Assembly: GCA_024236215.1 (NCBI GenBank)
Contig: JACKKX010000001.1
Coordinates: 857,501 to 921,500, forward strand
DNA: 64,000 nucleotides
Source of the DNA: Novosphingobium sp.
GTDB lineage: Bacteria > Pseudomonadota > Alphaproteobacteria > Sphingomonadales > Sphingomonadaceae
Direction of reading: 5' to 3'
Part shown: piece after piece, positions 24,817 to 33,906 of the stretch
Layout of the letters: every line of letters begins with the position of its first letter
Position numbering within the stretch: position 1 is the first letter of the stretch
Notes under the pieces: model-generated
The model's input: only the letters and a program-made list of their open reading frames with translations
Told to the model about the DNA's origin: nothing
The model's database searches: none
Translations under genes and position numbers: made by a program

Positions 24817-25426
24817 GCACGGCCTTCACCCCGTCTATCACATACTGCGCGGCCAGCGCCGCGAGCAGCACCCCCAGAAGGCGGGTAATCACCGCCTCGA
24901 CTCGGGTGCCCATCAGCCGCATCAGCGGCCCGGCGGCAGCGAGCGCGGCGAAGGTCAGCACCATCACGGCGCCAAGCGCGGCGAGGATCATCAGCGTCTG
25001 CTCGGTGCCGTGGGCGCGCGCGGTGAGCAGCATCATCGTGGCGATCGATCCCGGTCCGGCGATCATCGGCATGGCCATGGGAAAGACCGACACGTCCTCA
25101 ACATGCTCGTCGCGGACCTTTTCAGCGCGTTCCTCGCGGCGCTGGGTGCGCTTTTCGAACACCATGTCGAGCGCGATCACGAACAGCATGATCCCGCCGG
25201 CCAGACGGAACGAATTGAGCTCGATATGCAGCGCGCCCAGCAGGTTCTCGCCAAACAGCGCAAAGGTGACGAGGATCAGGGTGGCGATCACGCAGGCGCG
25301 CAGCGCCATCGCGGTAGCATGGCGCGCGCTGGCGCCCTTGACCAGCCCGGCATAGATCGGGGCGCAGCCGGGCGGGTCGATCACCACGAACAGGGTGACG
25401 AAAGCGGAAAGAAACAGGTCGAGCAC
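24803..25426 (-). CDS. MarC-family integral membrane protein
   Basis: 207 residues, six membrane segments. 'LFVVIDPPGCAPIYAGL' is the conserved N-terminal signature, and 'FPMAMPMIAGPGSIATMML' starts the second half-repeat, so the protein has the typical duplicated MarC fold. Despite the name, MarC proteins are not shown to cause multidrug resistance; function unknown. Convergent with the Lon-domain gene. Confidence 0.9.
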   Translation of the reverse strand: MLDLFLSAFVTLFVVIDPPGCAPIYAGLVKGASARHATAMALRACVIATLILVTFALFGENLLGALHIELNSFRLAGGIMLFVIALDMVFEKRTQRREERAEKVRDEHVEDVSVFPMAMPMIAGPGSIATMMLLTARAHGTEQTLMILAALGAVMVLTFAALAAAGPLMRLMGTRVEAVITRLLGVLLAALAAQYVIDGVKAVLTAV

Positions 25427-25439
25427 TGCGGGCGAAAAC

Positions 25440-26129
25440 CTATCTGGCCGGTGGCGCGGCGAATTCGACCACCTGGACCGGGGTCATCGCCCCGCCGATA
25501 ACCATCGAGACCGAGAGATTGCGCGCACCGTCGGGCTGGACGGTGACTTCCCAGTTCAGCGTCCCGTCCAGCGACTGGCCGACCGCATGCCCGCTATCGA
25601 GCGGGGGGAGCTTCTTGGGCAGTTTGGGCAGCTTGCCCGGTTTTCCGCGCGGCCCCTTGGGGCAATCGGCAACCTTTGCCACGATCATTTCCGGCGGATC
25701 GAGCGCCATCGGCAGCTCATCGCCCTGATCCATGATCCACTTGTAGGCGCCGTCCTTCTGGCGTTGCCAGATGGTGGTGAAGAACCCGGTCAATTCGCCG
25801 CGCTGCCAGGCACCGCGGGTAACCCCGATCGAGCCATCGCAGCTCGACCAGACCTGATGCGGCTGCCAGGTGACCGATTTGGCCGGATCGGCCTTGCCGC
25901 CCAGAAATTCCTGCGCATAGACCATCTGCGGCGCGAACATCACCGCATCGCGCGTGGCGGTGGCGCGAAAGGCGGTCCATTGCCCCTTGTCCTGGGCCAG
26001 CTGGGCAAAGGCGATCTCGGCCGCGATCACCGCGCTGGGGTTGGCATAATTGCTCTGCGGAGCGCGTTCCCGCGCGAAGGCGGGTCCGGCAAGGGCAACA
26101 AGGGCGAGCGTGGCAGCAAGGCGCTTCAT
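25440..26129 (-). CDS. Secreted hypothetical protein
   Basis: 229 residues with a signal peptide (KRLAATLALVALAGPAFA, cleavage after AFA). The body may be a SnoaL/DUF4440-like fold ('IAFAQLAQDKGQWTAFRATATRDAVMF' matches the start of that fold), followed by a Pro/Lys-rich insert 'GPRGKPGKLPKLPKKLPP'. ATG 26129 is preferred over the upstream in-frame start because the signal peptide begins there. Likely periplasmic. Function not established. It lies 10 bases after folD, so it may be in its transcript. Confidence 0.65.
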   Translation of the reverse strand: MKRLAATLALVALAGPAFARERAPQSNYANPSAVIAAEIAFAQLAQDKGQWTAFRATATRDAVMFAPQMVYAQEFLGGKADPAKSVTWQPHQVWSSCDGSIGVTRGAWQRGELTGFFTTIWQRQKDGAYKWIMDQGDELPMALDPPEMIVAKVADCPKGPRGKPGKLPKLPKKLPPLDSGHAVGQSLDGTLNWEVTVQPDGARNLSVSMVIGGAMTPVQVVEFAAPPAR

Positions 26130-26139
26130 GTGCGCGGGT

Positions 26140-27036
26140 TTACAGCGCCCCTGCGGCGAGCGCCACCCCTGCGTTGCAATGCGCCGCGACAACCGTGTTG
26201 CGCAGCAAAACCGCGATGGTCATCGGCCCCACTCCGCCCGGCACCGGGGTAACCGCCGCCGCAACCTGGACCGCTTCGGCAAAATCGACATCGCCCACCA
26301 GCCGCCCCTTGGTCTGGCCGTCTTCGGGGGGCAGACGGTTGATCCCGACATCGATTACCGTGCAGCCGGGCTTGAGCCAGCTGCCCTTGATCATCTCGGG
26401 TCGGCCCACCGCCGCCACCACGATATCGGCGCGGCGCACCACAGCAGGCAGGTCGCGAGTACGGCTGTGTGCAATGGTGACAGTGCAGTTCTCGGCCAGC
26501 AGCAACTGCGCCATCGGTTTGCCGACCAGGATCGAACGACCGATCACCACGGCATCGAGCCCCGAAAGGCTGCCGAGCCGGTCCTTGAGCAGCATCAGGC
26601 TGCCCAGCGGCGTGCAAGGCACCAGCCCCGGCTGGCCGAGCGCGAGCCGCCCGGTGCTGATCGGGGTCAGCCCGTCAACGTCCTTGTCGGGATCGATCCG
26701 CGCGACCACGGCCTGTTCGTCCAGATGGCCGGGCAGCGGCAGCTGGACCAGGATCCCGTCCACCAGCGGATCGGCGTTGAGCTGGTCGATCAGCGCGATC
26801 AGCGCCTCCTGCGCGGTATCGGCGGGCAGCTTGTGCTCGAAACTGGCCATGCCGCATTCGATCGTTGCCCGCCCCTTGGAAGCAACATAGACCTTGCTCG
26901 CCGGGTCCTCGCCCACCAGCACCACGGCGAGGCCCGCCTTGCGTCCCGCCGCTTGCGCAAAGGTGGCTGCATAGTCAGCCACGCGGGCCCGCAGATCCGC
27001 TGCAAATGCCTTTCCGTCGATGATCTCAGCGCTCAT
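26140..27036 (-). CDS. folD: FolD: bifunctional methylenetetrahydrofolate dehydrogenase/cyclohydrolase
   Basis: 298 residues. Interconverts 5,10-methylene-THF and 10-formyl-THF for purine, formyl-Met and one-carbon metabolism. Catalytic Tyr and Lys of the family are in '[11 protein letters not shown]' (Tyr-x3-Lys). '[15 protein letters not shown]', '[11 protein letters not shown]', the NADP loop '[16 protein letters not shown]' and '[15 protein letters not shown]' are all present. ATG 27036 overlaps the yggT stop as ATGA, so translation is coupled. Confidence 0.95.
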   Translation of the reverse strand: MSAEIIDGKAFAADLRARVADYAATFAQAAGRKAGLAVVLVGEDPASKVYVASKGRATIECGMASFEHKLPADTAQEALIALIDQLNADPLVDGILVQLPLPGHLDEQAVVARIDPDKDVDGLTPISTGRLALGQPGLVPCTPLGSLMLLKDRLGSLSGLDAVVIGRSILVGKPMAQLLLAENCTVTIAHSRTRDLPAVVRRADIVVAAVGRPEMIKGSWLKPGCTVIDVGINRLPPEDGQTKGRLVGDVDFAEAVQVAAAVTPVPGGVGPMTIAVLLRNTVVAAHCNAGVALAAGAL

Positions 27037-27329
27037 TGCATGCTCGCCATGGCCATTCCGTAGAGAATCTTCTGCACGATGGTCAGCCCGATGATCAACA
27101 CCATCGGCGAGAAGTCGATCGCGCCGGTATCGGGCATGATCCGGCGCACCGGAGAGAGCAGCGGATCGAGCAGCGCGTTGATCGCCTGCCAGCAGGCAGC
27201 GACGAAGTTGTTGCGCGGATTGATAACGTTGAACTGCAACAGCAGCGCCAGCACGAACTGGACGATCACCAGCATGACGATGATCGAGATCAGGTATCCG
27301 ACGATGTCCACCAGGGTGTAGAGCGCCAC
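27033..27329 (-). CDS. YggT-family membrane protein
   Basis: 98 residues with two membrane segments ('[20 protein letters not shown]' and '[16 protein letters not shown]'), the YggT fold: '[16 protein letters not shown]'-like core ('[18 protein letters not shown]') then FSPMV. Often encoded next to YggS or cell-division genes; implicated in osmotic or K+ homeostasis in enterobacteria. Precedes folD by overlap. Confidence 0.88.
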   Translation of the reverse strand: MALYTLVDIVGYLISIIVMLVIVQFVLALLLQFNVINPRNNFVAACWQAINALLDPLLSPVRRIMPDTGAIDFSPMVLIIGLTIVQKILYGMAMASMQ

Positions 27330-27424
27330 AGGTCAATTCCTTGTTGCGATTGGCGTGAAGCGCCGCTGATAGCCACGCCCTTGCCGCCTCGCAACCGCCG
27401 TTCGGCTAACCGCGTGAGCAATCC

Positions 27425-27910
27425 CTAGAAATCGAAGCTGGTGCTTTCGATATGCCAACGCAGCTGTTCGGCGCTGGCACCGGGCACATCGTTGACCCGC
27501 TTGAGCACCACCTCGCCTTCGATCCGGCGCGGACCGGCGATGATCGTCACCGGTGCGGTGTAATAAAGTGAACCGGCCGCGCCCTCGGCCTGGCCTTCGC
27601 GCAGCTCAAGCTCGGGCGTGCCAAGCTTGCCCCAGCGTGCGCGGAACTGGGCGAGGTTCATCCCGCTCGCTTCGCCGCGTTCGCCCCAATAGAGATAGGC
27701 CGCGTCCCACTGCCCCAGCGACACGGCTTGGGCCCAGGCCGCCAACACCTTGCGCGGATCGCGCGAATCGAGCGGTTCCGGCACTGCCGCAGCAGAGGGC
27801 GCTGCGGTAGCCGACAAGGAAGGTGCGGCGGTGGGCTGGGCCGCTTCCTCGCCGCTCTGCCCGCATGCCGCCAGCAGCAAGGGCACGGCGAGAGGAGCGT
27901 GCCGCATCAT
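27425..27910 (-). CDS. Putative lipoprotein
   Basis: 161 residues with a lipobox LLLAAC (Cys 16), a low-complexity Ala/Pro/Ser linker (about residues 20-50), then a compact domain '[25 protein letters not shown]'. Outer-membrane or inner-membrane lipoprotein of unknown function. Its ATG overlaps the argB stop (ATGA), so expression is coupled to arginine biosynthesis, but this need not indicate a shared role. Confidence 0.7.
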   Translation of the reverse strand: MMRHAPLAVPLLLAACGQSGEEAAQPTAAPSLSATAAPSAAAVPEPLDSRDPRKVLAAWAQAVSLGQWDAAYLYWGERGEASGMNLAQFRARWGKLGTPELELREGQAEGAAGSLYYTAPVTIIAGPRRIEGEVVLKRVNDVPGASAEQLRWHIESTSFDF

Positions 27911-28815
27911 GCCCGGATCAGTGTGCCCGCGCCGCGCGAAGTGAAGATTTCAAGCAGCATCGCGTGGGGCACCCGCCCATCGAGCACCACCGCCGCCTCG
28001 CACCCGGCCTCGACCGCGTGGATGCAGGTTTCGAGCTTGGGGATCATGCCCCCGCTGATCGTGCCGTCGGCCTGGAGGGCAGCGATATCGCGGGGCTTGA
28101 GATCGGTCAGCAGCTTGCCGCCCTTGTCGAGCACCCCGGCGACATCGGTCAGCAGGAACAGCCGCGCCGCGCCCAGCGCGGCGGCGATTGCGCCTGCCAT
28201 GGTATCGGCGTTGATGTTGTAGGTCTCGCCATCCTCGCCCACCGCAATCGGGGCGATCACCGGGATCATCCCGGCATCGGAAATGGTCTTGATCACCTTG
28301 GTATCGACCGCGCGCGGCTCGCCCACGAAGCCCAGATCGACCGCCTGTTCGATGTTGCTGCCCGGATCGCGGGTGGTGCGCTGCAACTTGCGCGCCGTCA
28401 CCAGCCCGCCGTCCTTGCCCGAAATGCCGATCGCCTTGCCCCCGGCCCCGGCGATCCAGCGGACGATTTCCTTGTTGATCGCGCCGGAAAGAACCATTTC
28501 GGCGACTTCGGCGGTGGCCTTGTCGGTCACCCGCAGGCCATCGACGAAGCGGCTTTCCACCCCCAGCTTCCCCAGCATCGCACCGATCTGCGGCCCGCCG
28601 CCGTGGACAACCACCGGGTTGATCCCGACCGCCTTGAGCAGCACCACGTCCTCGGCGAAATCGTGCGCCAGATCGGGATCGCCCATCGCATGGCCGCCGT
28701 ATTTGACCACGAAGGTCTGCCCGGCGTAGCGCTGGAGATAGGGCAGCGCCTCGACCAGCGTTTCGGCCTTGGCCAGCATGGCCTTGTTCTGCGCGGGATC
28801 GTGAGCATCGGTCAT
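27907..28815 (-). CDS. argB: ArgB: N-acetylglutamate kinase
   Basis: 302 residues. Phosphorylates N-acetyl-L-glutamate in arginine biosynthesis, an amino acid kinase-fold enzyme. '[11 protein letters not shown]' (phosphate-binding Lys), '[11 protein letters not shown]' and '[14 protein letters not shown]' are hallmark motifs. '[15 protein letters not shown]' carries the catalytic Asp region. Full length and intact, with hexameric-type N-terminal extension. Confidence 0.95.
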   Translation of the reverse strand: MTDAHDPAQNKAMLAKAETLVEALPYLQRYAGQTFVVKYGGHAMGDPDLAHDFAEDVVLLKAVGINPVVVHGGGPQIGAMLGKLGVESRFVDGLRVTDKATAEVAEMVLSGAINKEIVRWIAGAGGKAIGISGKDGGLVTARKLQRTTRDPGSNIEQAVDLGFVGEPRAVDTKVIKTISDAGMIPVIAPIAVGEDGETYNINADTMAGAIAAALGAARLFLLTDVAGVLDKGGKLLTDLKPRDIAALQADGTISGGMIPKLETCIHAVEAGCEAAVVLDGRVPHAMLLEIFTSRGAGTLIRA

Positions 28816-28857
28816 GGCCCGCGCCTTTACTCCCCTTGGCCGCGAAATGAAGCCTTT

Positions 28858-29517
28858 TTAGGCGTCCCTGGCATCGAGCCAACGGCCCAGTCTGACAAAG
28901 ACCACGATCAGCGGCGGGACCATGATGGTGGAGAGCACCAGCTTGGAAATGATCTGGCCTTCCATGATCTGGCCCAGCGGCATGTCCTGACCATAGAAGC
29001 TGATGGTGATGAACAGCACAGTATCGACGATCTGCGAAAGCAGACTGGCGATCCAGGCCCGCAGCACCAGCGCCTTGCCCTGGCCGCCCGCGATCCGGCT
29101 GAACAGATAGACGTTGAGCGTTTGCGAGGTGCCGTAGGAAATCAGCCCGGCGAACTGCATCCGCACACCCTGACCGAGAAGCCGTGCGAAGGCATCCTGA
29201 TCAGTCCAGAACGAGGCAGGGGGCACTGCGTGGATCACGATCGAAAGCATCACCATCGAAACGATCAGCGGCACGAAACCGAAGCGCACCAGCCGGTTGG
29301 CCATGCCCTGCCCGAACAGTTCGGCCACCGCGCTGGAAATGATAACCAGAAACAGGAAGGCGAAGATCCCGCTTTCCACCGCCAGATCGCCCAGCACCGG
29401 CCAGTGCCCGAGCGAGGCTAGCTTGGTCCCCATCACCCCGGCAAGCACGCAAAGCCCGCCATAGAGCAGCGAATAGACGAACAGCGAGCGCGGGATCGTG
29501 GGGGTCTGGTCTTGCAT
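28858..29517 (-). CDS. Queuosine-precursor (VUT/YhhQ) transporter
   Basis: 219 residues, about six membrane segments, the VUT_1/YhhQ family. Imports the queuosine precursors preQ0/preQ1 in bacteria. 'GTKLASLGHWPVLGDLAVESGIF' in the N-terminal half and 'SYGTSQTLNVYLFSRIAG' are family motifs. The second half has 'SQIVDTVLFITISFYGQ'. Same direction as argB, but separated by 42 bases. Confidence 0.85.
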   Translation of the reverse strand: MQDQTPTIPRSLFVYSLLYGGLCVLAGVMGTKLASLGHWPVLGDLAVESGIFAFLFLVIISSAVAELFGQGMANRLVRFGFVPLIVSMVMLSIVIHAVPPASFWTDQDAFARLLGQGVRMQFAGLISYGTSQTLNVYLFSRIAGGQGKALVLRAWIASLLSQIVDTVLFITISFYGQDMPLGQIMEGQIISKLVLSTIMVPPLIVVFVRLGRWLDARDA

Positions 29518-29627
29518 GGCGCAGGCTTAGCGGCGCTGGCGGCGGTGGGGAAGTGGCGATGCGAATTTGACTGTGCAGACGAAGGCGTTACCTCTCGCCC
29601 GCGAAACAGTTTTGGGGGACCGGCACC

Positions 29628-30860
29628 ATGCATGTCATCAACAGCCTGATCGGCATGGCGCTGATCCTGCTCATCGCCTTCGCGCTTTCCTCCGATCGCA
29701 AGGCGATCCGCCTGCGGGTAGTGGGCGCCGCCTTCGCCTTGCAGGCCGGGTTTGCCGCGCTGGTGCTCTATACCCCCTGGGGCAACCAGGCGCTCAAGGG
29801 GATTTCCGACGGGGTCTCGGCGCTGCTGGGCTATGCCGGCAAGGGCACGACCTTCCTGTTCGGCGATCTCGCCTCGGACAAGCTGGGGCAGAACTTCGCG
29901 ATCCAGGCATTGCCGGTGATCGTGTTCTTCGCTGCGCTGATCTCGATCCTCTATTACCTTGGCATCATGCAGCAGGTGATCAAATGGATCGGCGGCGGAC
30001 TGGAAAAGATCACCGGCATCACCAAGGTGGAGAGCCTTTCCGCCGCCTCGAACATCTTCGTCGGCCAGTCGGAAAGCCCGCTGGTGGTGCGCCCCTACCT
30101 TGAGGCGCTGACCCCTTCGCAGCTGTTCTGCCTGATGAGCGTGGGCATGGCCGGGGTCGCGGGCACGATCCTTGCGGCCTATGCCAGCATGGGCATCCGG
30201 ATCGACTATCTGGTGGCAGCGGCCTTCATGTCGGCGCCGGGCGGGATCCTGATGGCCAAGATCATCATGCCCGATCCCAAGGGCGAAGTGCCGCCCGAAC
30301 ACGACGAGGTGCAGGTTCACGGGCTGGAGGACGAACGCCCCGCCAATGTCATCATGGCCGCTGCGCAGGGCGCGCAGACCGGGGTGCGCCTTGCCGTGGC
30401 GGTGGGGGCGATGGTGCTGGCCTTTGTTGCGCTGGTGGCGCTCGCCAACGGCATCCTGGGCGGGATCGGCGGCTGGTTCGGCCTGCCCGATCTCTCGTTC
30501 CAGGCGATCCTGGGCTATGTCTTCGCACCCGTGTTCTGGCTGCTGGGCACGCCCGACTGGGCCGAGGCGATGCGCGCGGGCGGCCTGTTCGGGACCAAGG
30601 TGGTGCTCAACGAATTCGTCGCCTTCATCGATCTGGGCGCGGCCACCGATCTGTCGCCGCGCACGGTTGCGGTGGTCACCTTCGCGCTGTGCGGCTTTGC
30701 CAACTTCTCCTCGATCGCGATCCAGATGGCGGTGACCGGCAGTCTCGCGCCCAACCAGCGCCCGGTGATCGCCCGGCTTGGCCTCAAGGCTCTGGCCGCG
30801 GGCAGCCTTTCCAACCTGATGAGTGCGGCGCTGGCCGGACTGTTCCTCGGTCTGGCCTGA
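29628..30860 (+). CDS. CNT-family nucleoside transporter (NupC-like)
   Basis: 410 residues, Na+ or H+ coupled nucleoside uptake. Family hallmarks: 'GQNFAIQALPVIVFFAALISILYYLG', 'SLSAASNIFVGQSESPLVVRPYL', 'MSAPGGILMAKIIMPD' and 'GTKVVLNEFVAFIDL'. The residues in the 'GQSESP' stretch contact the nucleoside in known structures. Likely solitary transcription unit with its own upstream promoter region (29518-29627). Confidence 0.92.
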   Translation: MHVINSLIGMALILLIAFALSSDRKAIRLRVVGAAFALQAGFAALVLYTPWGNQALKGISDGVSALLGYAGKGTTFLFGDLASDKLGQNFAIQALPVIVFFAALISILYYLGIMQQVIKWIGGGLEKITGITKVESLSAASNIFVGQSESPLVVRPYLEALTPSQLFCLMSVGMAGVAGTILAAYASMGIRIDYLVAAAFMSAPGGILMAKIIMPDPKGEVPPEHDEVQVHGLEDERPANVIMAAAQGAQTGVRLAVAVGAMVLAFVALVALANGILGGIGGWFGLPDLSFQAILGYVFAPVFWLLGTPDWAEAMRAGGLFGTKVVLNEFVAFIDLGAATDLSPRTVAVVTFALCGFANFSSIAIQMAVTGSLAPNQRPVIARLGLKALAAGSLSNLMSAALAGLFLGLA

Positions 30861-30923
30861 TAGCGCTAAGGCTCCGGATCGGAGCTTAACCAGGCACTTT
30901 CCCGGATAGCCCCGCCGCCGCGC

Positions 30924-31325
30924 ATGGTCTGTCTGGCGGGGATGCAAGTCCTGCCCCTCGCCGCCGCTTTCGCGCTTTGCCCGCCAGGGCCGCGCACCAC
31001 CTGCGTGGTCGATGGCGATACCTTCTGGCTTGAGGGGCAGAAGGTGCGGATCGCCGATATCAACGCACCTGAAACGCATGGCGCGGCTTGCCCGGCTGAG
31101 CGCGCACTGGGTGAACGCGCCTCCCGGCGGCTGGTGGCGCTGCTCAACGCCGGGGCCTTTTCGCTGGAAATCGAGGGCCGCGCAATCGACCGCTATGGCC
31201 GCGCGCTACGCGTTGTCCGGCGCGAGGGGCGCAGCCTTGGCGCCCAGCTGGTCAGCGAAGGATTGGCCGAACCCTGGCGCGGGCGCCGTTCGGACTGGTG
31301 CGCCATGTTCGCTGCAAGCGGCTAG
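30924..31325 (+). CDS. Staphylococcal-nuclease-like (thermonuclease family) protein
   Basis: 133 residues. 'VVDGDTFWLEGQKVRIADINAPE' matches the SNase core: catalytic Arg in VRI and Glu in APE. The usual calcium-binding Asp at the I-D-x-P-E position is Asn, so activity may be reduced or metal use altered. 'RAIDRYGRALRVV' supplies the second catalytic Arg. The first residues are hydrophobic and may be an inefficient signal or anchor. An ATG at 30942 is an alternative start. Its end overlaps the convergent molybdopterin gene. Confidence 0.75.
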   Translation: MVCLAGMQVLPLAAAFALCPPGPRTTCVVDGDTFWLEGQKVRIADINAPETHGAACPAERALGERASRRLVALLNAGAFSLEIEGRAIDRYGRALRVVRREGRSLGAQLVSEGLAEPWRGRRSDWCAMFAASG

Positions 31326-32077
31326 ATTCCAGCATACCACTGATAGCCGCGCGCATCCTCCCAGTGCCCGCCGTTACCGCCATAGAGGCCGTCCAGACTG
31401 GCGGTCAGCTCGATCCGCATCACATATTTGGCCTGCTTGTAGCCCAGCTGGCGCTCGACCCTGAGGCGCAGGGGGGCACCGTGAGGTTCGCTTAGCGGGG
31501 CATCGTTCATCCGCCAGGCGAGGATGGTCTGTGGGTGGAACGCCTCGACCAGATCGATCGATTCGTAATAGGGCGCGCCCTCGAGCATATCGGCACAATG
31601 GAACACGGCATAGCGCGCCTCTGGCAGAAGCCCGGCCAGCGCCAGCACCGCGCCCAGCTGCGGCCCCTGCCACTTGCCGATAGCGCTCCATCCCTCGACG
31701 CAGTCATGGCGGGTGATCTGGCTGCGCTGGGGCATGGCCTTCAGCGCACCGAGCGGCAGCATCAGTGGCTGGCGCACCAGTCCGTCGATCCGCAAGGCCC
31801 AGCTGGCAAAGCCTTGGGCCAGATGCGCGCGATAGGCCGGATCGGCAACCGCGATGCTGCCATTGGGCTTGAACACAGGCGAGATATCCGCCTCGGAAAA
31901 CTCGCGCGCCAGCGAATCGCCCACCAGCAGACGGTGGACCCGTTGGTTGAGCCCGGTCGCGCCCTTGAGTCCGTCTCGGAAGCCCTCGGTCTGATTGAGC
32001 CGGTCGCAGCCGCCCAGCAGCAGCCCGCCGGCTCCCGCAGCGCCGATCCCGATCAGCTTGCGGCGCGACAGGATCAT
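31322..32077 (-). CDS. Tat-exported molybdopterin-dependent oxidoreductase
   Basis: 251 residues. Tat signal 'SRRKLIG' followed by a lipobox-like LLGGC. The Moco-binding fold of the sulfite oxidase/MsrP family has the Mo-ligating Cys in 'RHDCVEGWSAIGKW'. It lacks the dimerisation domain of sulfite oxidases. Coupled by ATGA overlap to a cytochrome b subunit, like MsrP-MsrQ, so it is probably an electron-accepting or donating periplasmic oxidoreductase, perhaps lipid-anchored. Substrate unknown. Confidence 0.8.
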   Translation of the reverse strand: MILSRRKLIGIGAAGAGGLLLGGCDRLNQTEGFRDGLKGATGLNQRVHRLLVGDSLAREFSEADISPVFKPNGSIAVADPAYRAHLAQGFASWALRIDGLVRQPLMLPLGALKAMPQRSQITRHDCVEGWSAIGKWQGPQLGAVLALAGLLPEARYAVFHCADMLEGAPYYESIDLVEAFHPQTILAWRMNDAPLSEPHGAPLRLRVERQLGYKQAKYVMRIELTASLDGLYGGNGGHWEDARGYQWYAGI

Positions 32078-32850
32078 GATTGCTCCTCCGGTTCGGACGG
32101 CAGGCGATACCAGCCGGTCAGCATCGAGCGCACTTCGTTGATTGGCCCGGCCAGTACCACCATCGCGATGTGAACCACAAAGAACGCCACCAGCCCCGCC
32201 GCGCAGAGGAAGTGGACCGAGCGAGCCGATTGCCGCCCGCCGAACAGGTCGACCAGCCAGGGTATGCCGGCATCGAGTGCGGGCGACATGGTCAGCCCGG
32301 TCAGGATCACCCCCGGCAGAAGCATCAATAGGACCCCGCCATAGGCCAGCTTCTGCAACACATTGTAATGCAGCGCCGCCGCACCGGTCGGGAAACGCAG
32401 CCGCGCGTGCTGCCTGATGTCATGCCACAGGTGCGCGGGCGCAAGCTCCGCGGCGCGGGGGGCGAGATCGCGGCGCAGATGCCCGCCGATCAGGCTCCAG
32501 CCCAGATAGAGCGCGAGGCCCGCGACCAGCACCCAGGCAAAGGCAAAATGCCACAGCCGGGCATCGGCGAGGCTGTAGGTGGACGGGATCGTCACCGCGC
32601 CGGGGAAGGGCACGCCATTGTTGATGTGCGACAGATCGAGCCAGGCGGGATCGGGATGGCCCTTGGCATTGGCGCCATAGTGCCCCCAGTAGAGCCGGGG
32701 ATGGGCGTTGAAGATCATCAGCCCGCTCATCAGCATGACCGTGACTACAAAAACATTGGTCCAGTGCCACAGCCGCGTGACGGGGTGATGGCGCCGCACC
32801 CAGTCCCCGCCGCGCGGGGCCGATGGTGTGGCAGGATCGGGATCCGACAT
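32074..32850 (-). CDS. Cytochrome b subunit partner of the molybdopterin protein
   Basis: 258 residues with four main membrane segments, cytochrome b561/NiFe-hydrogenase b-subunit type. 'VTRLWHWTNVFVVTVMLMSGLMI' carries the first heme His. 'WHFAFAWVLVAGLALYL' and 'SARSVHFLCAAGLVAFFVVHIAMV' contain others. It would anchor and exchange electrons with the quinone pool. The stop overlaps the molybdopterin gene's ATG. Confidence 0.82.
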   Translation of the reverse strand: MSDPDPATPSAPRGGDWVRRHHPVTRLWHWTNVFVVTVMLMSGLMIFNAHPRLYWGHYGANAKGHPDPAWLDLSHINNGVPFPGAVTIPSTYSLADARLWHFAFAWVLVAGLALYLGWSLIGGHLRRDLAPRAAELAPAHLWHDIRQHARLRFPTGAAALHYNVLQKLAYGGVLLMLLPGVILTGLTMSPALDAGIPWLVDLFGGRQSARSVHFLCAAGLVAFFVVHIAMVVLAGPINEVRSMLTGWYRLPSEPEEQS

Positions 32851-32914
32851 GACAGCGCTTTCCCCTCACGCCGATACTAGCGCACGGGTATGTTCGCGGC
32901 AATCGGCACGCCGG

Positions 32915-33814
32915 TTACTGGTGCGCCAAGAGAATCTCGCGCTCGCGCTGGACCGCCGCGGCCAGCCAGTCCTTGCCGGCCCGCACCCGGGCAAGCTGGT
33001 GGGTGTCCTTGTGGGTCACAAGCCAGAAGGTGCGCAGGATCCGCCGCTCGGGCAGGACCGGCACCAGCGCCTGATCGGCATCGCCGATGAAGCACGGCAG
33101 CACGCCGATCCCCGCCCCGGCGGCCAGCAGCCGCTGCTGGGCATTGATCGAGGAGGACCGCATCCGCACCTCCAGCCCGGGATGGATTTCGCCCAGATAG
33201 TCAAGGCCCGGATCATAGAGCAGATCGGGGATATAGCCGACCAGATCGTGCCCGCGCGTCAGGTCCGCCGCGCGTTCGACCGCGCCCGCGCGCGCGAAAT
33301 AGACCGGGCTGGCATAGAGCCGCAGCGCATAGTCCGACAACTTGCGCGCGATCACCGGCCCGGCGCGCGGGCGCGATAGTGAAACCGCGATGTCGGCCTC
33401 GCGCTTCGACAGGCTGAGCAATCCCGAATTGGCCACCAGATCGAGCGTCAGGCGCGGGTGGGCGGCGGCAAAGGCGGCAACATGGCGCGAAAGGAACCAG
33501 CTGCCAAACCCTTCGGGAACGCTGATCCGCAGCGATCCGGCCAGATCCCCGGCGCTGCCCGCGCTCTCGGCAATCCCGGCGGCCGAGGCGGCCATCCCCT
33601 CGACCTGGGCCAGCAGACGCTCCCCCGCCTCTGTCAGCACCTGGCCCTCGCGGGTCTGCTCGAACAGGCTCGCCCCGAGCCGCGCCTCGAGCCGCCGCAG
33701 CCGCCGCCCCATGGTGGTGGCATCAAGCCCCAGAACGTGCGCCGCGCGCGCCAGCTGCCCGGCGCGGGCAATGGCCAGAAAGGCTTGAAGATCGCTCCAG
33801 GCGGTAACCTGCAT
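32915..33814 (-). CDS. LysR-family transcriptional regulator
   Basis: 299 residues. Winged-helix N-terminus 'DLQAFLAIARAGQLARAAHVLGLDATTMGRRLRRLEARLGASLFEQTREGQVLTEAG', then a substrate-binding domain. Divergent from mmsA across about 90 bases, so probably controls the valine/isobutyrate operon. LysR-type coinducer unknown. Confidence 0.88.
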   Translation of the reverse strand: MQVTAWSDLQAFLAIARAGQLARAAHVLGLDATTMGRRLRRLEARLGASLFEQTREGQVLTEAGERLLAQVEGMAASAAGIAESAGSAGDLAGSLRISVPEGFGSWFLSRHVAAFAAAHPRLTLDLVANSGLLSLSKREADIAVSLSRPRAGPVIARKLSDYALRLYASPVYFARAGAVERAADLTRGHDLVGYIPDLLYDPGLDYLGEIHPGLEVRMRSSSINAQQRLLAAGAGIGVLPCFIGDADQALVPVLPERRILRTFWLVTHKDTHQLARVRAGKDWLAAAVQREREILLAHQ

Positions 33815-33906
33815 AAATGCAGGTCATAGCCGCGAAATTGCGGCTTGTCTGCATTGCCTTGCGGGTGCAGGGCTGTCGGCGAAGAGGACTCGGCGAGGAA
33901 CACCCC

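Noticed and set aside
27823-29421. Open frame of 532 codons on the plus strand opposite argB and the VUT transporter
   Set aside because: Shadow of argB and the transporter gene; Asp/His/Arg-rich without motifs.
29433-31079. Open frame of 548 codons on the minus strand opposite the nucleoside transporter
   Set aside because: Shadow frame of the CNT transporter; no domain or ribosome site.
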